From Cycas panzhihuaensis (Eukaryota > Cycadophyta): a stretch of DNA of 64,000 bases. The position numbers were made by a program, and so were the translations under genes. The DNA lies in contig CM041465.1 of the NCBI GenBank assembly GCA_023213395.1, positions 215,581,741 to 215,645,740 of the forward strand, in the 5' to 3' direction. Under the pieces are notes generated by a model that saw nothing but the letters and a program-made list of their open reading frames with translations, did no database searches and was not told where the DNA came from. Below, one piece after another: positions 1 through 11,610 of the stretch. Each line of letters begins with the position of its first letter. Position 1 is the stretch's first letter.

Positions 1-330
1 TTAATAACTTGATTAACCTAAAACAACCACTTATAACCAACATTTTATATAGACATATTTAACTTTTGTCTCATATTAGTTCCCTTTATTTCATTCCAAA
101 ATTTTTTATTAAAGGCTAGAGTAATATCCTAAGAGGTCGTTAACTTGATCCCAAATGAGAAAGAACTTTGAGAATACTTCATTACAATTACCATTTCTAA
201 AGGATACCATTGTTGATCCTAAGAAGTCAATTAAAAGTATTTAAGATAATATTATTCTAAATTATCAAGAAGATCATAGCATAAACACTATAGCTATTAT
301 AGAAAATCATGGTAATCATGAGGAAAAATT
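1..330. other. Unassigned AT-rich DNA left of a gypsy gag relic
   Basis: No reading frame, RNA gene or repeat boundary is recognisable here. It may be the 5' leader of the gypsy relic that follows, but no LTR or primer site was seen. Confidence 0.4.
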
Positions 331-1110
331 TTAATGGAGAAGAAATAAGCAACAAAGAAGAGAAGAGAATGAGGAAGATATGTTACCTTGGATGACTAAT
401 GATCCCTTAAACCTAGGGGGAAACCTTCATGATGCACATGATAAAGCATGGGATGTTATCTCTAAATTTTATTAGGATAACTCAATGGTTGGGGAAACAC
501 ACCTTGAGATGTTTTCCCTTATGAGTAAGAAGTTCAATATGACTCATCTTTATATCATAGTAAGATTATTCATTCATTAGTTAGAAGGAAGAGCCTCTAA
601 CTAGTTTTAAAGTTTTTAACACAACTTAATCACTAGCTAGGCCACCTTGATGGTTGCTTTTACACCTAAATATTTTAGTTCAAAGTCTAATACTACCCTA
701 GTTAGGAATTTGTTAACTATAAGAAAAGGGTCTAAAGAGACACTCTTAGATTTCATGGAAATATTTAAAAAGATAGTCAAATCAATCTTAATTATTAAAA
801 GACTATCAAATTAATCTCAACTCAAATGGTTCTTAGAAGGTTTTGTCTATGAGATGCATATGGTCATGATGGGAAGATTTTTAAACAATTTTAATCAATC
901 CTAAGATATGACATTGGAATTTTAAAAAATGGTGGATATATTTAGAAGGAGAAATATACTAACTAAATTGGTTCACCCAAGTGAAAATGCAAGAAATACT
1001 CTTAACTTAGATCCTTATACTAAAACTCTATTTACAAGGATGAATAATGATTTATAATTCTTAAAAAGGTAAACGAATGGAAAAGAACTCCAAATACTAG
1101 TCATTATATG
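331..1110 (+). pseudogene. Ty3/gypsy gag fragment
   Basis: A broken plus-strand reading frame shows the usual order of a plant gypsy capsid domain: a helix containing HLEMFSLMSKKF, then LEGRAS where functional copies have a short LEG-A-WF-like motif, then a basic stretch RKGSKETLLDFMEIFKK that matches the conserved 'do not waste-RDF' helix. Several TAA/TAG codons interrupt it. This is a capsid/nucleocapsid relic that would act in virus-like particle assembly if intact. It lies outside element F, whose own gag is elsewhere, so it is a separate older insertion. Family assignment rests on motif order only. Confidence 0.6.
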
Positions 1111-2885
1111 GTGTAATATAGGAAATGGTCATTATCAAAAAATAACCATGACTACATATGAAGATGTGTAAGAAGAGTCTCTAATGGAAAAACCACACAT
1201 TTATTTCAAAGATTTAGCATTAGGGTCCTATAGAGAAGAGTCTTCATCTACTTGTTTAAAGTGTACAATCATGATATCCTTTGGATATCTTGAATAAGAA
1301 TAAATAAAGGAAATGGACATGGTTGTTCCTACTAAGGCACAAAATATTAGACTAAGAGACCCTCAAAAAATCTTAACTAAAGAACTAATCATTTTGGAAC
1401 AATCACCTAAGATAATAAGCTAAATGAGCCTAGAGGGTTGGCTACCAAAATATACCTAGTTCTTAGGGCTCAAGAAGGTCTAGCTAAGGAAGTACCCAAA
1501 GAGTATGATAAAGTAAAATGTTTACAAAAATACTTAGTTTATATAAATCTATATCAAGTATTCAAAATCTTAGAGCAAAGAAGAAAAGTTTTAGAGATGT
1601 TTCAACCAAGGAATAATAATATCAATATACATAATGTTGTAGATGAACACATTTTGTAAATAACTTATTTACTTACTAAAGTAAAGAACCCTCCATTTTA
1701 TATATAGATGTATGTTTATAATAATCACATACTCCATAAATTTAGAAGTAGAACACTAATGGATTAATAGTGATGAATGACTTTAATTTAGTGCTTTCTT
1801 TTACAATCCCTAGTGTGAGCTCTTCTCTAACCTTTTATTAGTGCCCATATAGCCCACACATAAAATCTATAATGTTCTTTTTCCCTATACAACTATAGAT
1901 ATGATAAGCATTTAAAATACTTGGTTTTGGAATGAAGTGGCCATGGTTTTTTAATTTGAGGTTGAGGATCTTGATTGTTTATAGTAGACATGTAAGAAAC
2001 TCTCTATATACCTACAAATCACTAATTCAATCTCTAAATTATATGAAATAATAAAATTTTTCAAGGTAACTAAACAAATTTAAATTACAAGTGCTGCAGG
2101 CATAGTAAAAAGTCAATGATGAATTAATTTGGCTAAAATTTAAATTAAATTTGATTTGATACGATTTTCAAGTCTTCCCCCTTTTATTTCAACAAGTGGT
2201 CATATGACTAAAAGGTGGTAAACCCTTTTTAGGCTTTCTAAATCATTTTTCAAATATTTTTTAGGCTTTTTAAAATATTTTCTACCTATTTTATTAATGC
2301 TTTAATAATATTTAGGATCCACCCTATTTGTTTTAAGGAAATAGTCATATGCTTTGAAGGGATTTATATTATAAGGAGCTAATTTAACATTAATTCCTAG
2401 AACCTATTTTTTAAAGGGGATACAACATGTCAATTTGTCATATTATGCTTAGTAGTTAGGATGTTTATTGGCTTGTTCATTCTTTTTTAAAATTATTATG
2501 TGTAATGTGCCTTTAAGCCTTGGTTAAGAGAACATATATTTATTTATTTTTAGGTTGTTTTGGTAAAAACCCTTTTAACAAGTTTTAAAATAACTATTGA
2601 CAAATCTAATATGCAACTATGGGCAAGATATATTAGTAAACATTGATGAACCATGTATGTAAAAATTTTTTAGCAGATAACTAAATATAATAGTTAGTTA
2701 CCCATGTAATCCCATAGACGGTTGATTCTTTATATAGACATCAACAAATGTATTCAATTTTTATTAGTATATAAAATTATATCACACCTAAAATAGCTTG
2801 TTTGATATAAATTATTTAACATGACAAAGGTATCAATGAAACTTTTTTTTTTTTGGGGCAAGGAGGGGGGTGGTTTAGGGGTGGA
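1111..2885. other. Unassigned decayed repeat DNA
   Basis: Short open frames occur (for example 1438-1659) but none matches a family I recognise. The first ~550 bases may still belong to the gypsy gag relic. The end of the stretch has a T-run followed by a G-rich tract (about 2,860-2,885) that looks like a polypurine tract abutting the next LTR. Confidence 0.35.
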
Positions 2886-3199
2886 TGTTGGAATAATGTT
2901 TAATGCATGAGTTGTTATTAATTCTCTCTTAATTAATGAATAGTCTTAAATTATGTGAATAGATATGCTTATGGTTCTAAGAGGTTCCCATAGAATTCTT
3001 AACATGTGAGCATTTTTAATATGCATGACCATGGCTCATATCCTTATCTTATCATATTTTCATATCTTAATTTATGATCACTCCATAGCTGGTACAAATG
3101 TATAAATTTATACCTATTCTAATGTAATAGATAAAGCTTGATCATTGTCCTATCTTCTTTTGCATTTTAAAGTGTTACATATTTCAGCTTTTTCTAATA
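2886..3199 (+). mobile_element. Copia-type LTR (314 bp) with adjoining primer site
   Basis: The segment starts TGTTGGAATAATG and ends CTAATA (probably once ...CA). It is followed directly by TGGTATCAAATC, a variant of the tRNA-iMet primer site common in plant copia elements. A G-rich tract lies immediately before the start. No second copy of this LTR was found, so it is either a 5' LTR whose element has decayed, or a recombined LTR. Confidence 0.5.
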
Positions 3200-3211
3200 T
3201 GGTATCAAATC
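3200..3211 (+). other. Primer-binding site (tRNA-iMet type)
   Basis: TGGTATCAAATC directly follows the LTR end. It differs from the consensus TGGTATCAGAGC at two or three positions. Confidence 0.5.
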
Positions 3212-4332
3212 ATATTTAAAATTTTCTATCATGGTATTATAAATTCTAATGAAATATTTTTAACAATCCTTGAAATTATAAAGAACCTCTTCTTTCTCCT
3301 CTTTTGTCATTTTACCTTTGTGTATAGGGTACAACATTCATGCATTTCCTTAGGTGGGATACAAATAATTATTCTAAAATATTTGTCCATTTTTCCCTTA
3401 CTTCTAATGTTGGAAATTTATGCATATGTTTCCCTTCAATTCCATCTAAAGGGAACCACTTTAGGGTTCTCTTTTGCTACCCTTTAAAATTAACTAAATG
3501 AAACTTATTAGAAAAACTTTTAGCTTCCAATTTGACTTAAAGAGACTTACTTAAGAAGCCTTTTTTAATTCTCTTCATACAAATCAACAAGGAATTATTT
3601 CCTCCTTATTACTTTAAATTTCTCTTCTAAGATCTCTTTTATTTCATTAGAAAGGACTTATATTATCTACTCATTATTAAAATCTTAGTTTTCTACTTTT
3701 ATAGGGGTTTAAGCTTATTTTCCTAATGAAGTTATAACCTAGCATAGTTATTTCATTGATTTAAAGTGAGGCAAGTGAGAGGTTAGGGAATTATATTTTC
3801 TTAATGTGATATTTGGTTATTCTTTAATTATCCCTTATGTAATTCATGCAATATATTGGTAACCTTTCAGTCTCATTCTACCTAGGTTAAGAACCTCTTT
3901 ATTGGATAAAGTTAATTGGGTTGTAGAAAAGGAGAGGGAGTGGATTACTTTACTTAAGACCTAAATTATTTTGTTCATTCATGTGTTCTCTTACTTGAGA
4001 ATTTAATTATGCTTAAGAAATATTAAGATTATACGTACCACATGGTATACATTCTAAATATGCTAGATCTTGAAAATATGGAGGATAATATAGAGAAAAC
4101 TTTTGATTATGTTGACATGACCTTTGGGAAACATTGGAGGCAATACTTATCTTTATAGTCTATAATATTTAAGGGAAGGGTAAAAGGGATCAAATGCATA
4201 CATACTAAGTGAATAAGCAAATTGCCCAAGTGAATATCCTCCTTTAGGTAAATGCATATGGTATTAATTTTATTTTCTTACACACCTCTAGTTCTATTTA
4301 TAAGCTATATACATTACCTCTTCTTTTTAACT
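3212..4332. other. Unassigned DNA, probable decayed element interior
   Basis: This should be the internal region of the copia element whose LTR lies just upstream, but no gag or pol motif could be read in any frame. It ends where the F 5' LTR begins. Confidence 0.35.
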
Positions 4333-6719
4333 ATTTCACCAAAATCAGTCCCTTGATTAACTCTTGTATATTTCTATGATTTTCTTTATTTGATCATGGG
4401 TGTGTTGCTTATAGATGAAATTATATCGTTTAAGAGATGACACATTTACTTGATTTTATATGATTTTGGTGAAATATTATCTTGACTTTGGGAATGATTG
4501 ATGTTTGGATGATGATGAGTGTCTTTTATAACTTCCATATGTTGATGAATGAAACTATAGAATCAAAATCTTTCCCTAATCCATTCTAATCAACATTCTC
4601 CTTTGAAACACCTTTTCATTGTTATCTTTCCTCTTGATTCTATACTTTGGCTATCAATTTCTTTATGTTTTTGGTGCTTGTGTTTAATTTATCACTTCTT
4701 CTTGGGTTTTTTTTTGCTCTTTGATGAAGTCCTTTTACTTTAATTTTTGGCAATGCTTTGAGTTCTTTTAATTTTTTTTATCAATATTTCATCATCTTTT
4801 TAATATTGCCAAAAATATGACTAATTACATTTTATATAGAAAGTCATATTTTTTGTTCTATATAAAATACAACTGATTGTATTTTGTGTAGAAAATCACA
4901 TTTTTTATTGTTATGCATGTAAATTTTTTTAAGTCAAATGCATCATTTCTTCTCTATCTTTCATATGTTCTTGCCCAGATTTTATGGTAACTGCTTCTTT
5001 CTTACCCAAAATCCTTTAGAATTAATTAGAGAGGAAATGATTGAGAGTTTTGGGTGGTATATTTTGGCAAGTTAGGAAGTGAAAAAGAGAGAGAATCAAG
5101 AGGGAAAAGAGCTTGGAATTCTAAAAGTTTGGATTATTTTACTGAAATATAATTTCCAAAGGTTAGTTGACCTATCCTATCATCTACAAAATCTTAATCT
5201 GAGCTCCAACACTTTTTTAATAAATGTGCCAATATTTTTCTACCATCTCTTTTTGGTTTGTGAAGGATTCTTTTTACTTATATTATGCCTAGTGTATCAT
5301 TCTTTCTTCTTCTTGGTTATGGCTTATTTATTTTTAGTTTTGGTGGTTATTTTCCTTAGAAAGATCTAGGCTTAAAGGTCAGTCCTTTATGGGATCTATA
5401 GGAGTTAGCTATTAAGAAGAGAGTTTTTCCTCTTCTCGATAATATATAGTTATTATCCTCCCACTCTCCATAGTAGTCTTAGCTTTTTCCAGGATGATGC
5501 CAATCTCATTCTCTTAGTTTTGGTGATAATTCTTTTGTTCTTCTTAGGTTTTCCTTTCTTGTTGTTTATTTCAAGGGAAAAATTAGAGAAAGATTGATTA
5601 GTAAGGGGAAGACTGCTATCCCAAGGCACACATATGGTTACAAACTTAAGAAGTTCTTGTAGTTTTGAGATATATTTTCCTTTATTCTCTTCTTTCTCCT
5701 CCTTCTTATGAATTATGCTTGGTTAAAAAAAAGTAAACAGAATAAACTTTATATGATAATGTTTATTTTTTTCTTTCTAAGGAGACAGATTGAATTCATG
5801 ATTTTTTATGATTGCATGTTGTTAAAATTGTCGTGAAATCTTTATATGCTCTTAAACTAGTCTCTTAAATCAATTGCATGCATGATGTTCATGCTTGTTT
5901 GTTAGATTTACACTTTGTATGATATCTCTTGTGAGTTATGTTGATGAGTTTTGAGCTTGTATGTTAATAATTCATCTTGCATGTTATAGTTTCTTTAATT
6001 TACCTACTTTATTTAAAGTCATTCTATCATTAAAAGTTGTAAATATCTATTGAGTATCATACATGCAAGTGGAAAGAACCTAAAAGGAACCTCATACCAT
6101 CTCATGCTTCATCTTCTAAGTATGTATGAATGACTTCTTTTATAAGTTTTACATTTTTTTATTTAAAGTAAAAGCTTGTTTGAAGTTCTTAAAGGTAGGT
6201 CTTCTTTCATCTTAGGCAAGATTCCTTTTCTTTTTAAAAAAAATTAAAACAACAAAAAAAGTGCATATGGTTTCTTCCTTCTTTCTTAAATTTGTAGAGT
6301 AATTTACCTTTGATTCATTAGTCTCTTAGTTACAATTATAACTATATGATCTTAGGGTTGTTTGTTTCAACCTTTCCTATAGTTGAATAACCTAAAATAT
6401 AAAAAAATATAAGGAAAGTGATAGTAACAAACCAAAAAGTAAAATAAAAAACATTATTAATGTAGCTTCAAACTTAGATCTCCTCTACTTGATTGTGTAG
6501 GCTAACAATTTCTTTTACCAAGTGCCATTCATGTATCCTAGCCTCTTTCAAATTATTTTCAACCATATAACATAGCCAAGTAGAGACTCCTCCTTAAAAG
6601 TTATACAAAGTTTGTTCTAAGGTTCTTATAAGTTGACTAATCTCCCAATGTTCAATAAAAATAGAAGAAACATAAGGTTATTGAGAGGTAATTGACCTAG
6701 ACCAATTACCAAATAACCA
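4333..6719 (+). repeat. F 5' LTR (~2.39 kb)
   Basis: It aligns along its whole length with 45,858-48,268 in the same orientation, at roughly 85% identity by eye. The left boundary begins with ATTTCACCAAAATCA, which is repeated in inverted form about 115 bp inside. The right boundary is AATAACCA. A 96-codon open frame (5079-5369) lies inside, but the other LTR copy has a stop in it, so I do not call it a gene. Confidence 0.8.
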
Positions 6720-6841
6720 TCTTTCTAGTGACCATACTAGGGAGTTACCTTTTATTTATTGTCAGTCATACACTATTAAATAATGGAAATAACCCTTTCA
6801 TCTCAACTAAGATGATTGTTGAGACTTCAAAGTTTTCCACC
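6720..6841 (+). other. F 5' untranslated leader
   Basis: Short stretch between the LTR end and the first gag-like codons. No clear primer-binding site was found. Confidence 0.35.
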
Positions 6842-7771
6842 AGACTTTGAACTTCAACATGAACATCCTACTTAAGAAGTTTCATCCACTTATGAAGATC
6901 CTTATAAGCAACAATCTTATGATACCTATGTGTATCCACCTAAAGAATCAAACCAATTGTTTGAAGTACCTATTGAGTAAGGGTATCTTGAAATGCCCTC
7001 TCAATTCATTGCTACCACTTTGCTACCTATCTCTTCTTCTATTCAATAAGAGACTCATGTTGTTTAAGTACCTTTATCCTACCTTGAGCCAACTCTTATG
7101 AGAGTTTCTTCTCCTCTTCATATTCCTAGTTGTAATAACCCTGTCCATCCTAATACTTATACTATGACTATTTCTCCTTACCATCATCAGTTTGATCCAC
7201 TTTGTGAGAAATATGTATTAATGCAAGCTAAGGCTTTTGGAACTTCAAATTCAACTCAATCTCCTCTACCATCCCATCCTCCCACTCTGAAACCATCTTC
7301 TTCTCCTTATAAATAACTCAAAGATAATAGATCTATTCATTCATAATCTTGTCCTTCACCTCACTTATGGCGAAACTAAAATTATCCTCCCTTGGTTTTA
7401 TCTTCTATGTATGAGAGATCTTTTGGGTCACTCACTCAAGGGAATCTAATTTCTTCTCTTGCTCCTATGTCCCATCATTCTAGTCCATCAACTTTTATAC
7501 TTAGACCAACTCCTTCAAATTCAAGAAAGCCTAGTTCTATGCATATGCTTCTATTCCTTTACAAGCTCATCAACAAGTGCTTACACATAGGATTATTCCT
7601 CAATGATTTAGGCTTTTCCCTACTTCTCCTAGACCAAATAATCCTATACCATCATTTAATCCTACCTCTAACCTTTAAATCATTCATCCTTATGTTGGTT
7701 CTACTTAATTCCAGGCCATTTCAATAGTTAATCCTTCTTTTTCATCTCATATTTATGGGTCATTCCCTCAA
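6842..7771 (+). pseudogene. F gag, N-terminal Pro/Ser-rich part
   Basis: One frame (6,882, 7,098 and 7,392 are in phase) encodes a low-complexity Pro/Ser/Tyr-rich stretch with a few stops, then shifts by one base near 7,520. In the other frame it continues with repeated Pro, Asn and Ser up to the G1 insertion. On the far side of G1 (16,331) a similar Pro-rich sequence (NPTFPQVPIPQNN) resumes and leads into the capsid domain. It is therefore the N-terminal part of F's gag polyprotein rather than an independent gene. Function beyond particle assembly is not inferable. Confidence 0.5.
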
Positions 7772-7776
7772 CATAT
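7772..7776. repeat. Target-site duplication of G1 (left), CATAT
   Basis: CATAT here matches CATAT at 16,326-16,330, immediately outside the two G1 LTRs. Confidence 0.8.
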
Positions 7777-8044
7777 TGAGAGATAAAGGGGATAGAGCAT
7801 AGCAGTAAATGTTAATTTATATTTAAAAATATTAACAAATTTACATTGAGGGTGGAATTGATAAACACTGGGTACTTTACCCTTAATTTGTATAGTTTGG
7901 GAGGTGGGCAGGAGCTCACCTTAACTAACCTAATTTGAAATTAAAATAATAATAAAACATGAATAAGATAAAACGTACCTTATCATATGTCAACTATAGG
8001 ATAGCTTGCATACTCCTAATATAGTAATCATATTATACCTAATA
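7777..8044 (-). repeat. G1 3' LTR
   Basis: This 268-bp copy pairs with 16,057-16,325. The plus strand starts TGAGAGATAAAGGGGATAG and ends CCTAATA, where the other copy has GCTAACA. Confidence 0.8.
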
Positions 8045-8242
8045 TACTTCCTCATAATGTTTATTATGTGTAATGCCAAGCTTCTCTTTGAATTTATGGA
8101 ACTTAAACTTTAGAAAGATTTTAAGAAAGAGACATGTTGCATGTTCTTTTACTTTGTAGTAGACCAACTCCATGTCACCATCCCTTATTGATGTCTTTGT
8201 AAGGTAGGCCTCTTCAAAAGTATGAGGCCCATATGATTCCAA
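8045..8242 (-). pseudogene. G1 3'-terminal open frame of unknown function
   Basis: A 67-codon frame (8039-8242) runs into the 3' LTR boundary. It contains a Lys/Phe-rich segment and ends HNKHYEEVY, the last codons overlapping the purine-rich tract next to the LTR. An in-phase upstream part continues toward 8,426, where E is inserted, but carries stops. I do not recognise the protein. It does not look like gag, integrase or RT. Confidence 0.35.
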
Positions 8243-8426
8243 AACTTGATTTAATAGGATAAAATTGAATCATTTGTATGTCCCTTTAAGATTAAGCATA
8301 TCCATTGGGTGAACATTTTCTTTGTTAGACTCATTTTGGTCAAAGGTATACTTGTCATTATCCAACACAACATTATCAAATACAACATTGAGATACTACT
8401 CTAACATCTATCCTATAAATAACACA

Positions 8427-8431
8427 TCATC
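8427..8431. repeat. Target-site duplication of E (left), TCATC
   Basis: TCATC is identical to 13,550-13,554 on the other side of element E. Confidence 0.85.
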
Positions 8432-8616
8432 TGTTAAAATGCTAGACACAAGATAGATAAAGAATGCTTGATGATTATCATTAAGAGCTCAAGTGAATAA
8501 ATATAATAGGGTTTGTAAACAATTTGTAACTGAAGTACATCTAAATGACACATATCTGTCAGTTATATACTTGAATATCTAGTCTATGACATAAGATAAA
8601 ACATTACATTCTAACA
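8432..8616 (-). repeat. E 3' LTR (185 bp)
   Basis: Plus strand runs from TGTTAAAATGCTAG to CATTCTAACA and pairs with 13,363-13,549. The purine tract AAGAGAAGG (minus strand) lies just inside it. Confidence 0.9.
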
Positions 8617-8639
8617 CCTTCTCTTAATGTTTCATCCTA

Positions 8640-9255
8640 TTAAACCTATTTTATCTCTAAGCATTTGGAATTTATCTTTTCTAAGTGGCTTAGTTAATAT
8701 GTCAATAACTTATTTATCTAAAGGATAATAGACAAGATCCACTTCTTTGTTTTGAACCTTTTCTCTGATAAGGTGATGTTGAATCTCTATGTGTTTGGTT
8801 CGAGCATGAAATATAGGATTCTTAGTGAGTTTCATGGTACTCTAATTATTTCATTAAAGTATGGTTGCTTCATTTTAAGGATCTATCAAGTCACTCAAAA
8901 GTTATTTGAGCCATACTACTTTAGTGATTGCACTGACAACCGATTTATACTTAGCTTTTGTGGATGATAATGCTATAGTGGCTTATTTTTTGTTGCTCCA
9001 AGATATTGGTGAAGATCCTAGAAAGAAGTAATATCCCCTGGTTGAATTCCTTTTTTCTTTGTCACCTGACCAGTCTGAATCACAAAACCCTATTAGCTAA
9101 AGAGATTTTCCTTTTGGAAATACCTGTTTGAACCTTGTTATATCTTTTAGATACCTCAAGACCCTTTTTACAGTGTTCTTGTGTTTTATTCTTGGTTTAT
9201 GCGTGTATCTTAAAATTAGACTTACATCATATAAGATATCTAGTGTTGGTGCTAT
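8640..9255 (-). pseudogene. E RNase H domain
   Basis: The minus strand reads a copia RNase H with FCDSDWSGDKEKR, the first catalytic Asp region, followed by GSSPISWSNKK and LSSTKAKY, the counterpart of the usual LS-TEAEY catalytic Glu motif with Glu changed to Lys. Several nonsense codons break it. In an active copy this domain removes RNA from RNA:DNA hybrids during reverse transcription. It follows RT in the same frame, as expected for copia. Confidence 0.7.
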
Positions 9256-10160
9256 GAGCTAGATAAGACTACTAATGAGTTTCTTATATAGGGTTGCATT
9301 TATATATGGTTCCTTTTCATTAGGAATCAAGTTGTGGTTCACTTCTATGGGAGTAGAGCAAGGATTTCATTCTTCCATATGAAATTTGGCTAGCAAGTCT
9401 TTTATGTATTTGCTCTAACAAGGAGAAATTGAATCATTTTGTTGATCAACTTGTATTCCTAAATTGTAGTTGAGGAACCCTGGGTCAGTCATTTGAAATT
9501 TACCTTCTAGTTATCTTTCTATGTCTGATATTGATTCTTCATCATCACTAGTGAGAATCATGTCATCAACATATACCATTATTATGGTTATGGCACCATT
9601 CCTATTTTTTATATATAGACTTGAGTCAGCATTACTCCTTTGGAATCCATTAATGCATAAATGATTATCAAGTTTTACATACCATACACGAGGATCCTAC
9701 TTTAATCCATATAATGCCTTTTTTAACTTGTAAACAAGGTGCCCTTGCCCTTCTTTGACATATCCTTCAAGTTGAGACATGAAGACTTCATCTTCTAAAT
9801 CACTATTTAAGAATATGCTTTTAACATCTAACTAGTATATATTCCATTTTTTATATGCTGCCAAAGCTAAGACTATCCTCATTGTGTTTAGTTTGGCCAT
9901 TGAAAAGAAAGTTTCTTCATAATCTACACCTATTATTTGGGTGTAACCTTTTGTTACTAGTCTGGCTTTATATTTTTCTACTTTCCCTTTGAGCTTCCTT
10001 TTGATTTTCTAGACCCATTTGTAATTTATAACTAACTTATTAGAAGGTAGCTCAACCAGCTCCCACATCTAATTTTTTATTATGGACTCTAGCTCAATCT
10101 CCATAGATTTCCTCAATTTATAATATTCTTTTACTTCAATGACTGATTATGGTTCTACTT
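9256..10160 (-). pseudogene. E reverse transcriptase domain
   Basis: The minus strand shows the copia RT series: WNIY-LDVKSIFLNSDLE, then LKKALYGLK, then the catalytic YVDDM box intact at 9,559-9,573, then GKFQMTD and LGIQVD. Gln codons at two conserved places (IYQ and LKQ in relatives) are TAG here. The domain would synthesise the cDNA copy of the element. Upstream, the conserved GYTQ region keeps CAA, unlike the other copia elements in this window. Confidence 0.8.
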
Positions 10161-11610
10161 GATTGAACAAGTCTTTTGGCTTTTAGCTTTTGGCTTCTTA
10201 TTCTATGAGGAAGGATTTCACTTTTTCCTTCTTCTATAGTTTTGAGGTACCATTTGGGAACCTTTTTTCCCATTTTTCCTTCTTCAGTCCTTGATTCTTC
10301 TGGAGAGACCTCTTCTTGAGAAGTAGAGTCTAAAACATATTCTTTAAAGATTTCTTCTATAGATATACCTAATTCTTCTTTTGAAGGAGTATTAGGAATA
10401 ACTATCTAAGGTGTTTTCTCTATCATTGGAATTTGGATTATACTTTCTTCCTTGTCTTCTTCATTAAAGATAACATCCCTAGTTATATACACTTTATTTA
10501 TTTTTGGATCTATGCACTTGTAGGTTTTGGAGTTTTTGTTGTATCCTACCATAATGCATTCCAATCTTTTTTACTCTAGCTTTATCCTTTTTTTGTCTAG
10601 TATGTGGATAAAGGCTTGGTTTCCAAATACCTTGAGGTGACTTATGTTTGGTTTCCTTCCTGTCCAAGCTTCTTCTGGAGTAAGATGGCCTATTACTTTA
10701 GTTGGGCTCCTATTTAGCAAGTAGTAGGTTATGATGACTGCTTCAACCCAATATATTTTTGGAATATTTTTACTAATCAATATATTATATGCCATCTCCA
10801 TGATAACTTTGATTAGGGTGTGTATGGAGTTGTGAACTACCTTCATATCCCTTTGACTTTATAGTATTCTAAAAACTCTTTAGAAAAATATTCAACTCCT
10901 TCATCAAATCTTTAGTATTTTATTTTGGAATCAACCTCCAACTCGACCTTGACTTTGAACTCTTTAAATACATCAAAGGCTTTTGACTTAGTATGCAATA
11001 AATAAGTCCATATTTTTCTAGTTAGGTCATCTATGAAAGTGAGGAAGTATCTGTACCTGTTGATGGAATGTGGGGTAAATGGACCACATAAATTAGTATG
11101 AACTAATTCTAATTTTTTGTCTGCTCACCATTTACTTTCATAGAATGGTAGCCTATGTTGTTTGCCATATTGACATATTTGACATATAAAGTTACTTGAT
11201 AAGATTGGAGGTAGACCAACTACTAGACCATTTCTCTCCATGTTTTTTAATTTTCCATAGGGAGATGACCATGCTTCAAATGCTATATCTTATTATTATG
11301 ACTTACTGTAGTACAAGCTTTTACATCAGGTACAATTAAGTGTGATAGTAGCCTATATAGGTCATTGCTTTCAACCCCCTTTATAATTATGTGGCCATTA
11401 TTTTTTATGTCTAAGATATAACAAAATCCTTTTCATCAAATATAGTGCTTAGCCCCTTTTTCTTGAGTTGAGAGATAGATAGAAGGTTCATTTTTAAACC
11501 AGGTACAAAGAGTACATTTCTAATTTTCTTGACCTTATCTTTTATTTGAATGGTAATGGTTCCAACTCCTTTGATCTCAAGGGAGTATTTATCTCCTAAT
11601 TCCACTAATT
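10161..11610 (-). pseudogene. E integrase region
   Basis: The minus strand encodes GAG-pre-integrase sequence (LFVPGLKMNLLSISQL near 11,500) and, at 10,571-10,846, the integrase C-terminal part with AYNILISKNIPKIYWVEAV and TPEEAWTGRKPNISHLKVFG. These are standard copia integrase motifs. The central catalytic region lies between them but is broken. The 10,161-10,560 part is the acidic spacer leading into RT. Confidence 0.7.

Noticed and set aside
5079-5369. A 96-codon Phe/Leu-rich membrane-like ORF in the F LTR
   Set aside because: The other LTR copy has a stop after about 17 codons. The hydrophobicity comes from T-rich sequence.
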